In this document: positions 7,371 through 13,992 of the stretch, piece after piece | How positions within the stretch are numbered: the stretch's first letter is position 1 | How the letters are laid out: each line of letters starts with the position of its first letter | Source: an uncultured Gemmatimonadota bacterium | Lineage (GTDB): Bacteria > Gemmatimonadota > Gemmatimonadetes > Gemmatimonadales > Gemmatimonadaceae | NCBI GenBank assembly: GCA_946479015.1 | Contig: CAMLEQ010000019.1 | Location: 1 to 20,118, forward strand | DNA: 20,118 bases | Reading direction: 5' to 3' | The notes under the pieces: model-generated | Database searches by the model: none | What the model was told of the DNA's origin: nothing | The model's input: the letters and a program-made list of their open reading frames with translations, nothing else | Program-made: the position numbers and the translations under genes

Positions 7371-7934
7371 TCAGCCGCCCGCGTGACTCGCCGCCGGCCG
7401 TTCCACCCTCGGCTTCTGGCCGCCCGCCTCGGTGAGGATGTCGAGCACGGACTCGACCTGCGTCTGGTGCCGTGCGGCGACGGCGACGACGATCCCCGAT
7501 GATGCCTCGGCCGCGCGCGCGTAGTGCGCGGGGGCCTGCCGACGGCGGAAGAACCCGATGATGGCCCCCACCAGCGCACCGCCGAGCGTCATGAAGTTCG
7601 GTCCGATCAACTGAATGATGGCGGTGCTCCGCTGACGTACCTCGCCCGGGAGCGCCAGGATCACGAGCGAGATCGTCACTCCGAGGATCAGCCCGATGAA
7701 TCCGCCGATGCCCGCGAACCGGAACACCTCCCGGTCGGGCACGCGGCGCGCGTCGCGATAGAAGCGGTCGGCGGCGGTTCTCGAGACCACGACCTCGATG
7801 AGGTCGCGCGGGACGCCAGCGTCGTAGAGTCGCGTCAGCGCCGTGTCCACCGCGTCCGCCGAGTCGAAGATCGCGGTGACGACCACCGGCTCGCGATGCT
7901 CTCGCTGTCGCGGGGCGTGCGTTCCGCCGGTCAT
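7371..7934 (-). CDS. Two-helix membrane protein with stress-protein-like soluble domain, in oxidase operon
   Basis: The 187-residue product has a soluble N-terminal part with a VVVTAIFDSADAVDTALTRL pattern (about 17-36). This resembles the alpha/beta domain of YflT/general-stress-17M-like or DUF1269-like proteins. Two transmembrane helices follow at about 73-96 (GIGGFIGLILGVTISLVIL) and 105-129 (GGALVGAIIGFF), both with glycine-zipper spacing. A C-terminal strand-helix segment, GIVVAVAARHQTQVESVLDIL (147-167), looks like the second half of the soluble fold. Its ATG overlaps the TGA of the upstream cytochrome c gene (ATGA at 7931-7934), so translation is coupled. It has no haem motif and is not a recognisable CcoQ or CcoH. 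An accessory or assembly role for the oxidase is a reasonable inference; family assignment is weak. Confidence 0.8.
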   Translation of the reverse strand: MTGGTHAPRQREHREPVVVTAIFDSADAVDTALTRLYDAGVPRDLIEVVVSRTAADRFYRDARRVPDREVFRFAGIGGFIGLILGVTISLVILALPGEVRQRSTAIIQLIGPNFMTLGGALVGAIIGFFRRRQAPAHYARAAEASSGIVVAVAARHQTQVESVLDILTEAGGQKPRVERPAASHAGG

Positions 7935-8719
7935 CGCGCGCCGCCTGCATGCGCGCGGGCCGCGCCGCCGCGCGGCGTGGGCCCCGTCGATGCGGGACCG
8001 ACCGCCTGCAGCTCCTCGGCGGTCCAGGGCTTCCCGTCGCGATTCGCGGTGGCCGCCCGGAGCGCGACGACAGTCTGTGGCGTCACCGGCGGCGCGCTGT
8101 TCGGCTTCCATTGCCGCACGTACGTCGCGACGGCGGCGATCTCGGCATCCGAGAGCTGATCCCGCCAGGCGGGCATGACGCCGTTGTAGGTCTTTCCCGC
8201 CACCGTCACCGGCCCGTGCAGGCCATTCAGGATGATGCGGATCATCCGCTCCGCGGGACCGTTCACCCACTCCGATCCACGAAGGGGCGGGAAGGTGCCG
8301 GGCACCCCCATCCCGTCGGGCTGGTGACACGTCTGGCAGCGGGCCGCGAAGATGCGCTGGCCGGCCTGGATGGGGTCGGCCGTCGCGGAGCTGATGCGGC
8401 CGGCCGCGGCGGAGCCGGCCACGACGTCGCGCCCCCGGAACGCCGTGTGCGCCCGGGCGTCGAACGTTCCGCCGAAGCGACCGAGATACCAGCCGCCCCA
8501 GAAGGTCACGAGGATCATCGCCGTCCAGACCCACCACGGGGCAGGCTCGCGTCCCTCCTCGGGATCGCGCGGCTCGCGCAGGATCGCCCGGTGCAGACGC
8601 TCGACGTCCGCTTCCACCTGCTGCGGACTCTCCGGCGCGTCCGAGTGGACCCGGCCCGGTTCCGCCCGCTCCTCGTTGCGAGCGGCCGCTGCGTCGCGCG
8701 GCAACGCGTCTCTGGTCAC
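7931..8719 (-). CDS. ccoP: cbb3-type oxidase subunit III-like membrane cytochrome c with a single haem
   Basis: This 262-residue protein has an acidic cytoplasmic N-terminus, one membrane helix (PWWVWTAMILVTFWGGWYLG, 61-80) and one class I cytochrome c domain. The haem site is CQTCH (128-132), with axial Met182 in YNGVMPAW. The helix and the PAPWWVW lead-in are typical of CcoP, which passes electrons from soluble cytochrome c to CcoO. Standard CcoP has two CxxCH haem domains; only one is present here, with a Pro/Ala/Gly-rich tail. The start is set by a GTGA overlap with the ccoO stop (GTG at 8717-8719). An open frame continues upstream, but it is out of frame with, and overlaps, the conserved ccoO coding region. 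A hairpin lies just ahead of this start. The downstream membrane-protein gene overlaps by ATGA. Confidence 0.88.
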   Translation of the reverse strand: MTRDALPRDAAAARNEERAEPGRVHSDAPESPQQVEADVERLHRAILREPRDPEEGREPAPWWVWTAMILVTFWGGWYLGRFGGTFDARAHTAFRGRDVVAGSAAAGRISSATADPIQAGQRIFAARCQTCHQPDGMGVPGTFPPLRGSEWVNGPAERMIRIILNGLHGPVTVAGKTYNGVMPAWRDQLSDAEIAAVATYVRQWKPNSAPPVTPQTVVALRAATANRDGKPWTAEELQAVGPASTGPTPRGGAARAHAGGAR

Positions 8720-9375
8720 GGCATGCTGTGCACGGTGCGGCGCTCCGCACCGTGCCCTCCACCCAGCGCGTGCGCGCGTCCCGGCGGCGGTGCGGCGGAC
8801 ACGGGATACTCCCGCTCGAGCGACAGCAGGTACGCCACGAGCGCGAGCGCATCCGGCGTGGCGACGATCACCTTGCCGCGTGGGGCGCGCGGCCCCACGA
8901 CGGGGACCACGTGCTCCCCCGGTCGCACGCCGCCGGGCGCGCGCTCCTCGAAGAGGAAGGAGAACGACGGCATGATCGACCAGGGGACCAGCGCGCGCGG
9001 GTTGTAGAGATGGACGAGATGCCAGTTCGGGTCCGGCAGGCGCGCGCCGACGTTGATGAGGTCCGGGCCCGTGCGCATGGTGCCCAGCAGGTGCGGCCGG
9101 TCGTACACGTAGTCCGCCGGCTCGGTGGCCCTCGTTCCCCAGCCGCGATCCACATCGGTGGTGAACGCCGGATCGCGAATCTGCTGGCTGTGGCAGTAGA
9201 CGCAGCCGTTCGCGATGTAGATCCTGCGCCCGCGCGCCTGCTCCGGCGTGTAGGGGGCGAGCTGCTTCGGGACCGGTACGTGCACCAGCATCAGCTGCGG
9301 AATCACCACGAGCACGAGCGCGGCAAATCCCACCGTGGCGAGCGCGCCGAGCAGCAGCAGCCACGTGCGAGTCAT
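8716..9375 (-). CDS. ccoO: cbb3-type cytochrome c oxidase subunit II (mono-haem cytochrome c)
   Basis: The 219-residue protein has an N-terminal anchor helix (about 5-28, WLLLLGALATVGFAALVLVV). Its periplasmic mono-haem domain carries CVYCHSQQIRD at 58-68, the signature of CcoO/FixO. Downstream landmarks include DYVYDRPHLLGTMRTGPDL (88-106), NWHLVHLYNPR (117-127) and the axial Met135 in WSIMPSF. CcoO relays electrons from CcoP to the haem-copper subunit CcoN. The ATG overlaps the ccoN stop as ATGA (9372-9375), and its own TGA overlaps the GTG of ccoP. The length is near the usual 200-240 residues. The C-terminal 30 residues are Pro/Gly/His-rich and contain, at DNA level, an inverted repeat just before the ccoP start. 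Confidence 0.95.
   Translation of the reverse strand: MTRTWLLLLGALATVGFAALVLVVIPQLMLVHVPVPKQLAPYTPEQARGRRIYIANGCVYCHSQQIRDPAFTTDVDRGWGTRATEPADYVYDRPHLLGTMRTGPDLINVGARLPDPNWHLVHLYNPRALVPWSIMPSFSFLFEERAPGGVRPGEHVVPVVGPRAPRGKVIVATPDALALVAYLLSLEREYPVSAAPPPGRAHALGGGHGAERRTVHSMP
8730..8755 (-). promoter_or_regulatory. 11-bp perfect hairpin at the ccoO-ccoP junction
   Basis: GCACGGTGCGG at 8730-8740 and CCGCACCGTGC at 8745-8755 are exact reverse complements with a CGCT loop. In the mRNA the stem ends about 10 bases before the ccoP GTG (8719), so it would occupy or shadow the ribosome binding region while lying inside the ccoO coding sequence. No SD-like purine run remains between the stem and the start. 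It could set the CcoO:CcoP ratio or make ccoP translation depend on ribosomes arriving from ccoO. The role is inference. Confidence 0.55.
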
Positions 9376-10847
9376 CGCGCCGACTCCTCGGCCTCGGTCG
9401 TGAACACCACCGGCCGCACGTCGTGCATCGGAGGCCGCTCCGGCGCCGGCCGTCGCCCGGTCACCATGAGCCAGTAGTGGTAGGCGAACACCAGGTGGCC
9501 GGCGGTCAGGATGCCGCCGGCGATCGACCGCGTCACGAGCCCGGGGAGCGTGACCTCCACGGAGCGCTGAAAGGGCACCTGTGGATCGAGCATGGCCAAG
9601 CCCTGGAACACGCCGACGACCGTGAGCGCGATCACGTACATCGCGATCCCGACCAGCACGAGCCAGAAGTGCCAGCGGATGAGGCTCGCGCTCGGCCACT
9701 CGTGGCCGACGAGGCGCGGCAGGATGTAGTACAACGAGCCGAAGAGCACGAAGGTGACGAAGCTGTAGACGCCCACGTGAGCGTGTCCGATCGTCCACTC
9801 CGTGAAGTGGGTGACCCGGTTCACCTCGCGGAACGCCGTGAACGTCCCCTGCAGCGAGACCGCCGTGTACGCCATGGCGCCGAGCACGACGAAGCGGAGC
9901 GTCGGACTGTAGCGCAGCGCCCCGAAGCGCCCGATCATCGTCATGTGGTGATTCACGCCCACCGCGAGCACGGGGATGACCATGAGCGTGCTCGCCACGA
10001 TGGAGGTCGTGATCATCCACTCCGGCACCGGCCCGCCCACGAGGTGGTGCATCCCGTTCAACGCATAGAAGAACGCGAGCGCCCAGAAGCCGAGCAGGGA
10101 GAGCTGGTAGCTGTGGACGGGGCGGCCGAGGACCTTCGGGATGAAGTAGTAGGCGGCGCCGAGATTGATCGCCGTCAGCCAGAGCCCGAGCGCGTTGTGC
10201 GCATAGAACCAGTTCGCGGCGGCCGATTCGACCCCGGTCCACGTCGGCCAGTTTCCGATGGTGAAGATCACCGGGAACCAGAGATACGCCCCCACGATGT
10301 ACCAGACCGAGACGTAGAGGTGGTCCACCTCGCGCCTCGCGAGCGTCCCGAGGAGCGACAGGCCGACGAGGGCGCCACCGACGATGAGCCACGGGTCGGC
10401 GATGTAGCGATCGAGCTCCAGCCACTCCAACCCATCGGTCCGCCCGGCGAGGATGGCGATGATGCCGATCACCAGGCCGATGTTCCACAGCACGATCCCG
10501 ATCTGCGCCAGTCGCGGGCCGCGCAGCTCGGTGTGGAGGAGGCGCGGCAGGATCCAGAGCGACACGCCGAGCATCGCGATCGACGCCCAGCCGTAGATCA
10601 TGGCGTTCATGTGCGCGGGGCGGATGCGGCCGAAGGTCAGCCACGGCTCCCCGGAGAGCCAGTCGGGAAAGTGCATCTTGAGGCTGGCCACATCGCCGAA
10701 CGCGGACCCGATGAGGAGCCACCCGATCGCCGTCGCGAAGGCGAGGAGCGCGGGGCGGCGGCTGGAGGCGTCCGCGCGCGCGCGGAGCTGGATCTCCTCG
10801 CTCGCGCCCTGATACGGAGTGGGGCCGACACGCGCTGCCTCGGTCAC
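9372..10847 (-). CDS. ccoN: cbb3-type cytochrome c oxidase subunit I (haem-copper catalytic subunit)
   Basis: The 491-residue integral membrane protein has at least 12 hydrophobic helices and the C-family haem-copper ligand set (numbered from the GTG). His79 (RPAHMN) and His357 would bind low-spin haem b, and His355 (IGHAH) haem b3. His217 (YAHNALGLW) and His267-His268 (NGMHHL) would bind CuB. Tyr261, six residues before His267, matches the cross-linked tyrosine of cbb3 oxidases. Spacings, such as 50 residues from His217 to His267, match the characterised enzyme closely. It reduces O2 to water and pumps protons, typically with high oxygen affinity. The GTG start at 10847 is preferred over the ATG at 10862 because GGGGAGG ends 6 bases upstream, and because the GTG forms a GTGA overlap with the ccoS stop like the other junctions of this operon. 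Confidence 0.96.
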   Translation of the reverse strand: MTEAARVGPTPYQGASEEIQLRARADASSRRPALLAFATAIGWLLIGSAFGDVASLKMHFPDWLSGEPWLTFGRIRPAHMNAMIYGWASIAMLGVSLWILPRLLHTELRGPRLAQIGIVLWNIGLVIGIIAILAGRTDGLEWLELDRYIADPWLIVGGALVGLSLLGTLARREVDHLYVSVWYIVGAYLWFPVIFTIGNWPTWTGVESAAANWFYAHNALGLWLTAINLGAAYYFIPKVLGRPVHSYQLSLLGFWALAFFYALNGMHHLVGGPVPEWMITTSIVASTLMVIPVLAVGVNHHMTMIGRFGALRYSPTLRFVVLGAMAYTAVSLQGTFTAFREVNRVTHFTEWTIGHAHVGVYSFVTFVLFGSLYYILPRLVGHEWPSASLIRWHFWLVLVGIAMYVIALTVVGVFQGLAMLDPQVPFQRSVEVTLPGLVTRSIAGGILTAGHLVFAYHYWLMVTGRRPAPERPPMHDVRPVVFTTEAEESAR

Positions 10848-11092
10848 TCGGCACCTCCCCATTCACCGGGCGCGGGCGGGGTGAGCGGCCCGTACTCGAG
10901 CACTCGCTCGGCGCGCTGCTCCGGCGTTTCCCACGGACGCTCGACGGAGCAGTCCCCGGGCTCGAAGATCACGCGCGCCTGCCGATCGAGATGGCTGAAC
11001 TGCCCGCGCCGCCATCCCCAGAGGAAGGCGAGCAGGGCGAGCGCGCCTAACGCGGCTCCGGTGAGCACGACGGCCAGGGACGACGGAAACAT
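10844..11092 (-). CDS. ccoS: CcoS-like cbb3 oxidase assembly protein
   Basis: This 82-residue protein has one N-terminal transmembrane helix (about 5-26) followed directly by LWGWRRGQFSHLDRQARVIF (24-43). That matches the CcoS hallmark, a helix then W-x3-x-GQF-x-D/H-L-x3-A. CcoS is needed for cofactor (copper/haem) insertion into CcoN during cbb3 assembly. The C-terminal part (GDCSVERPWETPEQRAERVLEYGPL) is longer than in many CcoS proteins. ATG 11092 has GGAG 10 bases upstream; an in-frame ATG at 11143 would add 17 basic residues and lacks support. CcoS is usually encoded downstream of ccoI, whereas here it leads the structural genes. CcoI, CcoG and CcoH are absent from the window. Its stop overlaps the ccoN GTG. 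Confidence 0.82.
   Translation of the reverse strand: MFPSSLAVVLTGAALGALALLAFLWGWRRGQFSHLDRQARVIFEPGDCSVERPWETPEQRAERVLEYGPLTPPAPGEWGGAE
10854..10860 (-). promoter_or_regulatory. Ribosome binding site that fixes the ccoN start
   Basis: On the minus strand GGGGAGG is followed by a 6-base spacer and GTG (10847-10845). It supports the GTG start. The alternative ATG at 10862 actually overlaps this purine run, so it would have to be translated without it. Confidence 0.75.
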
Positions 11093-11139
11093 GCTGCCGC
11101 TTCTCCGAGATGGTGTCCGGTTGCGCCCGTACCGCGGGC

Positions 11140-12114
11140 TCACTCGCTCGGCGCACCCGCCGCCTGTCCGTCTCGGGTCCGGAGCACGATCCGGCCGAGC
11201 ACGTGTCCCTTCGCGAGCCGCGCATGCGCCTCCGCGGCCCGGTCGAGCGGGTAGACCGCCGCGATCGGCACGCGCAGGTGTGCCTCGTCCACGGCGCGGT
11301 CCAGGTGCTCGAACTCGCGCGGGCCCGCCACCGCGTCGTACGCCACCACGCGGACCCCGGGGCGGCGGCGCGGCGCGGGCTCGACGCCGTTGGGGTACGC
11401 CACGCGGGCGTCGACGCGCAGGAAGTCGAGGCAGCGCTCGAGCGCGGCCCCGCCCGCGAGCGCGAGGACGGCATGGAGCCCGTCGGGGGCGAGCGCGCGC
11501 AGTCGCTCCACCTCATCCTCGCGCCGCGCGTCGAACACGAAGTCGGCGCCGAGCTGCCGCACGAGAGTGGCCGCGCCGCCGCCACTGGCGGTCCCCAGCA
11601 CGCGCGCCAGGCGGCGCTTCGCGAACTGCACGGCGAGCGTCCCCACCGCACCCGAGGCTCCGAAGATCAACACCGTCTCGCCCTGGCTCACCTCCAGGTG
11701 GTCGTCGATGCCCTGGACCGCGGTGAGTCCGGTCACCGCACCGGCCCCCGCCTGCAGCAGGTCGAGCCGCCGTGGCACGAGCCCCGCTCGCTCGGCGTTC
11801 ACCGCCACGTACTCGGCGTAGAAGCCGCCTTTGGGGTTGGCGTACTCGTAGGCCCATACCCGGTCGGTGATGTGAAAGCGCTCCACGCGCGCGCCCAGCG
11901 CCACCACGAGCCCGGCGCCATCCGTGCCGAGCACGAGCGGGAAGCGCGCGCGCTCGGGGGCATCCGCACCGTCGCGGATGCCGGCATCCCAGACGCCCAC
12001 GCCCGCCGCGTGCACCTCGATGAGCACCTCGCGCGGCCCCGGCTCCGGCACCGGCAGCGTGTGGACCGTGAGCACCTCCGGCCCGCCGAACCTGTCGATC
12101 GCGGCGGCCTTCAT
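11140..12114 (-). CDS. Zinc-independent MDR oxidoreductase, NADPH:quinone oxidoreductase-like
   Basis: The 324-residue enzyme of the medium-chain dehydrogenase/reductase superfamily begins MKAAAIDRFGGPEVLTV, the usual quinone-oxidoreductase opening. It has a GroES-like domain (about 1-125) and a Rossmann domain with the NADP(H) motif GASGAVGTLAVQFAK (152-166). The cysteine and histidine ligands of zinc alcohol dehydrogenases are missing, so it should be a reductase of quinones or activated double bonds rather than a Zn-ADH. The C-terminal AYDAVAGPREFEHLDRAVDE is MDR-like. It is 47 bases upstream of ccoS on the same strand and 100 bases after the zinc-finger gene. No strong SD precedes the ATG. 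The frame stays open upstream through the phospholipase D gene, but that stretch is a shadow of the PLD gene and not a fusion. Confidence 0.9.
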   Translation of the reverse strand: MKAAAIDRFGGPEVLTVHTLPVPEPGPREVLIEVHAAGVGVWDAGIRDGADAPERARFPLVLGTDGAGLVVALGARVERFHITDRVWAYEYANPKGGFYAEYVAVNAERAGLVPRRLDLLQAGAGAVTGLTAVQGIDDHLEVSQGETVLIFGASGAVGTLAVQFAKRRLARVLGTASGGGAATLVRQLGADFVFDARREDEVERLRALAPDGLHAVLALAGGAALERCLDFLRVDARVAYPNGVEPAPRRRPGVRVVAYDAVAGPREFEHLDRAVDEAHLRVPIAAVYPLDRAAEAHARLAKGHVLGRIVLRTRDGQAAGAPSE

Positions 12115-12214
12115 GGTGGTGGGGACGCTCGGAGCCCGGCGCTCCGCGACTCTTCTCGCGCGCATACGGCCGGCGCCTGCTGGAGGGAGGCGAAGGGCGT
12201 CTGGACGCGCAGCC

Positions 12215-12394
12215 TCAGCTCCGCTCGCTGCTCCTGTCGGACGACGACGACTGGCCCCGCATGCCCGAGCTGTCGCCGGCCTGACTGCTGCTCGTCGCGT
12301 CGGGGTGGTTGTTCCGGTTGTGCTGATCGAGCTCCTGCCTGGAGTCGAGGTGCGCGCCGCAGATCCTGCAGTCGAATTCGTGGGTGTGTGCCAT
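12215..12394 (-). CDS. Small C2H2-type zinc-finger protein (59 aa)
   Basis: A short gene encodes 59 residues opening MAHTHEFDCRICGAHLDSRQ. Cys9-x2-Cys12-x12-His25-x4-His30 is a complete classical C2H2 zinc-finger spacing. The finger is followed by a 29-residue disordered tail rich in Ser, Asp, Gln and Arg, ending SSERS. The start has one of the strongest ribosome binding sites in the window, AGGAGG with a 5-base spacer. A single C2H2 finger may bind nucleic acid or a protein partner, or hold zinc; which one cannot be told. It lies between the phospholipase D gene (103 bases upstream) and the oxidoreductase gene (100 bases downstream) on the same strand. It is short enough to be missed by gene callers, but the intact Cys/His set and the SD make it convincing. 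Confidence 0.82.
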   Translation of the reverse strand: MAHTHEFDCRICGAHLDSRQELDQHNRNNHPDATSSSQAGDSSGMRGQSSSSDRSSERS

Positions 12395-12399
12395 GATCT

Positions 12400-12405
12400 C
12401 CTCCT
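12400..12405 (-). promoter_or_regulatory. Strong ribosome binding site of the zinc-finger gene
   Basis: AGGAGG on the minus strand, within a longer AGGAGGAG, is 5 bases before the ATG at 12394. It is the main evidence, besides the finger itself, that the short frame is translated. Confidence 0.8.
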
Positions 12406-12497
12406 GCTGCCGTGTGTCGTGCCCCGGCCGTCGTTGGTGTGCGACGCCTGCGGCCGGAGCGGTGGCTGCTCATGCTGCACCACGTGTGCCCAGCGGG

Positions 12498-13991
12498 CTA
12501 GCTGGTTCTCGATCCCGCGCTCGTGGCGGTGGCCGGAGACACGATCACGCGCGCGGCCGGAGCGCCGACGGCGCGGCGCCTCCGCCGGAGCGCGTACGCC
12601 TTCGCGAGCATCGCGCCTCCGATCCACGTCACGAGCAGCGTCAGCGGAAGAGCGATCACGCGCGGCCAGAGCACGGCCACGAGCGCGATCGCGAGGAGCA
12701 CCGCTCCCATCGTGGCGGCGAGCTGTGCCTCCGCGGGGCCGAGTGCGCGGCGCTCGGTGATCATCGCGCCGGCGGCGTTGCCGAGCCGCAGCGCGCCGGC
12801 CGCGATCCGCCCCGCGCTGCCTCCGCCGGCGTCCGACACGGGGCGGCGCCTCGCGCCCCCACGCGCGCGCCGGCGCGTGGTGCCGAGCACGATCTCCGTG
12901 GCGTTCGCCAGATCGTCGACGTACATCCGCTCCATTGCTCGCGCGAACGCCGCATCGTCCACGGCGACGTCGAGCTCCCAGTTTCCGAGCCAGCTCGCCA
13001 GGTTGAGATTGCTCGAGCCCACGCGCGCCCATCGCTCGTCGACGACGGCGCTCTTGGCGTGAAGCATCGATCCCATCCACTCGAACACGCGCACTCCCGC
13101 CTCGAGGAGCGGACGGTAGCCGGCCTGTGAGAGCGGCCGGAGGATGGGAATGTCCGACCCTCCGGGCACGAGCAGGCGCACGTCCACCCCGTCGCGCGCG
13201 GCCGAGCAGAGCGCGTGCACGTACGGCGGCGTGCCCACGAAGTACGCATCGGTGAGCCACAGCGTCCGCCGGGCGGCTGCCGCCATGATCTGGTCGAGCC
13301 GAAGCACCCCGGCCGTGAACGGCTCGGTCGCCACGACGCGGAGCGCGACTCGTCCGGCGGACTCGCCGCCGCCGCTCGATGCGCGCTCGTCGTGGGGGAT
13401 GGGCGGACCGGCCGCTGCCCACGCGCGCGCGAACGCCTCCTCGACCGATCGCGCCGCCGGTCCGCGCACCTCGACGCCGGTGTCGCGCCACGGCTCGATG
13501 CCGCGTTGCGGGTCGCCGATCCACGGCTGCCCGACGCAGAGCCCCGACACGAACGTGATGCCGCCATCCACCGTGAGGGACTTGCGGTGGTCGCGATGCA
13601 GCCAGCCGAAGGGGCTCGCGAGCTGCGGCGGATTGAAGCACCGCACCGCCACACCGGCCCGACCGAGCGACCGCCAGTAGCGCCGCGGCGTTCTCCCGGC
13701 ATCGCCGAGCCAGTCGTAGATCACGCGGACGCGTACCCCCTCGCGCGCCTTCGCGGCGAGCGCATCGGCGAACATCGCGCCCGCCTCATCGGCCCGTATG
13801 ATGTAGCTCTCGAAGTACACCGTCCGCCGCGCGGACCGGATGGCATCGAGCCACGCCGGATAGTTCTCCGCCGAATTCCTCAGGAGGCGAATGCCGTTCC
13901 CGGTCACGGGCGGCGCATCGGCCGCACGCGAGAGCGCCTGGTCGAGGAGATCCCGATCGGACGGGGTGCGCGGACGGCCGGCGGATGCCAC
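12498..13991 (-). CDS. Phospholipase D / cardiolipin synthase-like protein with C-terminal membrane helices
   Basis: This 497-residue protein has two HKD half-sites, as in PLD-family enzymes. The first is His135-x-Lys137-x4-Asp142 (HRKSLTVD) and the second His311-x-Lys313-x4-Asp318 (HAKSAVVD), followed by GSSNLN. The N-terminal half has [14 protein letters not shown] (58-71), shared with ClsB-type cardiolipin synthases. The likely reaction is phosphatidyl transfer to make cardiolipin or a related lipid at the membrane. Unlike ClsA, which has its membrane helices at the N-terminus, this protein has two at the C-terminus (about 427-445 and 446-464), preceded by an Arg/Gly-rich linker (about 370-400). 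The GTG start is one base after the Hsp20 stop, so the two are probably co-transcribed; the SD is poor, and translation may depend on the upstream gene. An exact substrate cannot be assigned. Confidence 0.9.
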   Translation of the reverse strand: MASAGRPRTPSDRDLLDQALSRAADAPPVTGNGIRLLRNSAENYPAWLDAIRSARRTVYFESYIIRADEAGAMFADALAAKAREGVRVRVIYDWLGDAGRTPRRYWRSLGRAGVAVRCFNPPQLASPFGWLHRDHRKSLTVDGGITFVSGLCVGQPWIGDPQRGIEPWRDTGVEVRGPAARSVEEAFARAWAAAGPPIPHDERASSGGGESAGRVALRVVATEPFTAGVLRLDQIMAAAARRTLWLTDAYFVGTPPYVHALCSAARDGVDVRLLVPGGSDIPILRPLSQAGYRPLLEAGVRVFEWMGSMLHAKSAVVDERWARVGSSNLNLASWLGNWELDVAVDDAAFARAMERMYVDDLANATEIVLGTTRRRARGGARRRPVSDAGGGSAGRIAAGALRLGNAAGAMITERRALGPAEAQLAATMGAVLLAIALVAVLWPRVIALPLTLLVTWIGGAMLAKAYALRRRRRAVGAPAARVIVSPATATSAGSRTS

Positions 13992-13992
13992 G

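Noticed and set aside
8720..9364. N-terminal extension of the ccoP frame upstream of its GTG
   Set aside because: The extension overlaps the conserved ccoO coding region in another frame and carries no motif; the GTGA overlap matches the other junctions of the operon.
9423..11726. 767-codon plus-strand frame opposite ccoN/ccoS
   Set aside because: His/Arg/Asp-rich shadow of the ccoN gene, whose haem and copper ligands are all intact on the minus strand.
11140..13641. Possible large fusion of the oxidoreductase to an upstream 500-residue region
   Set aside because: The upstream part is out of frame with the phospholipase D and zinc-finger genes, is low complexity, and the oxidoreductase begins with a standard MKAAAI start at 12114.
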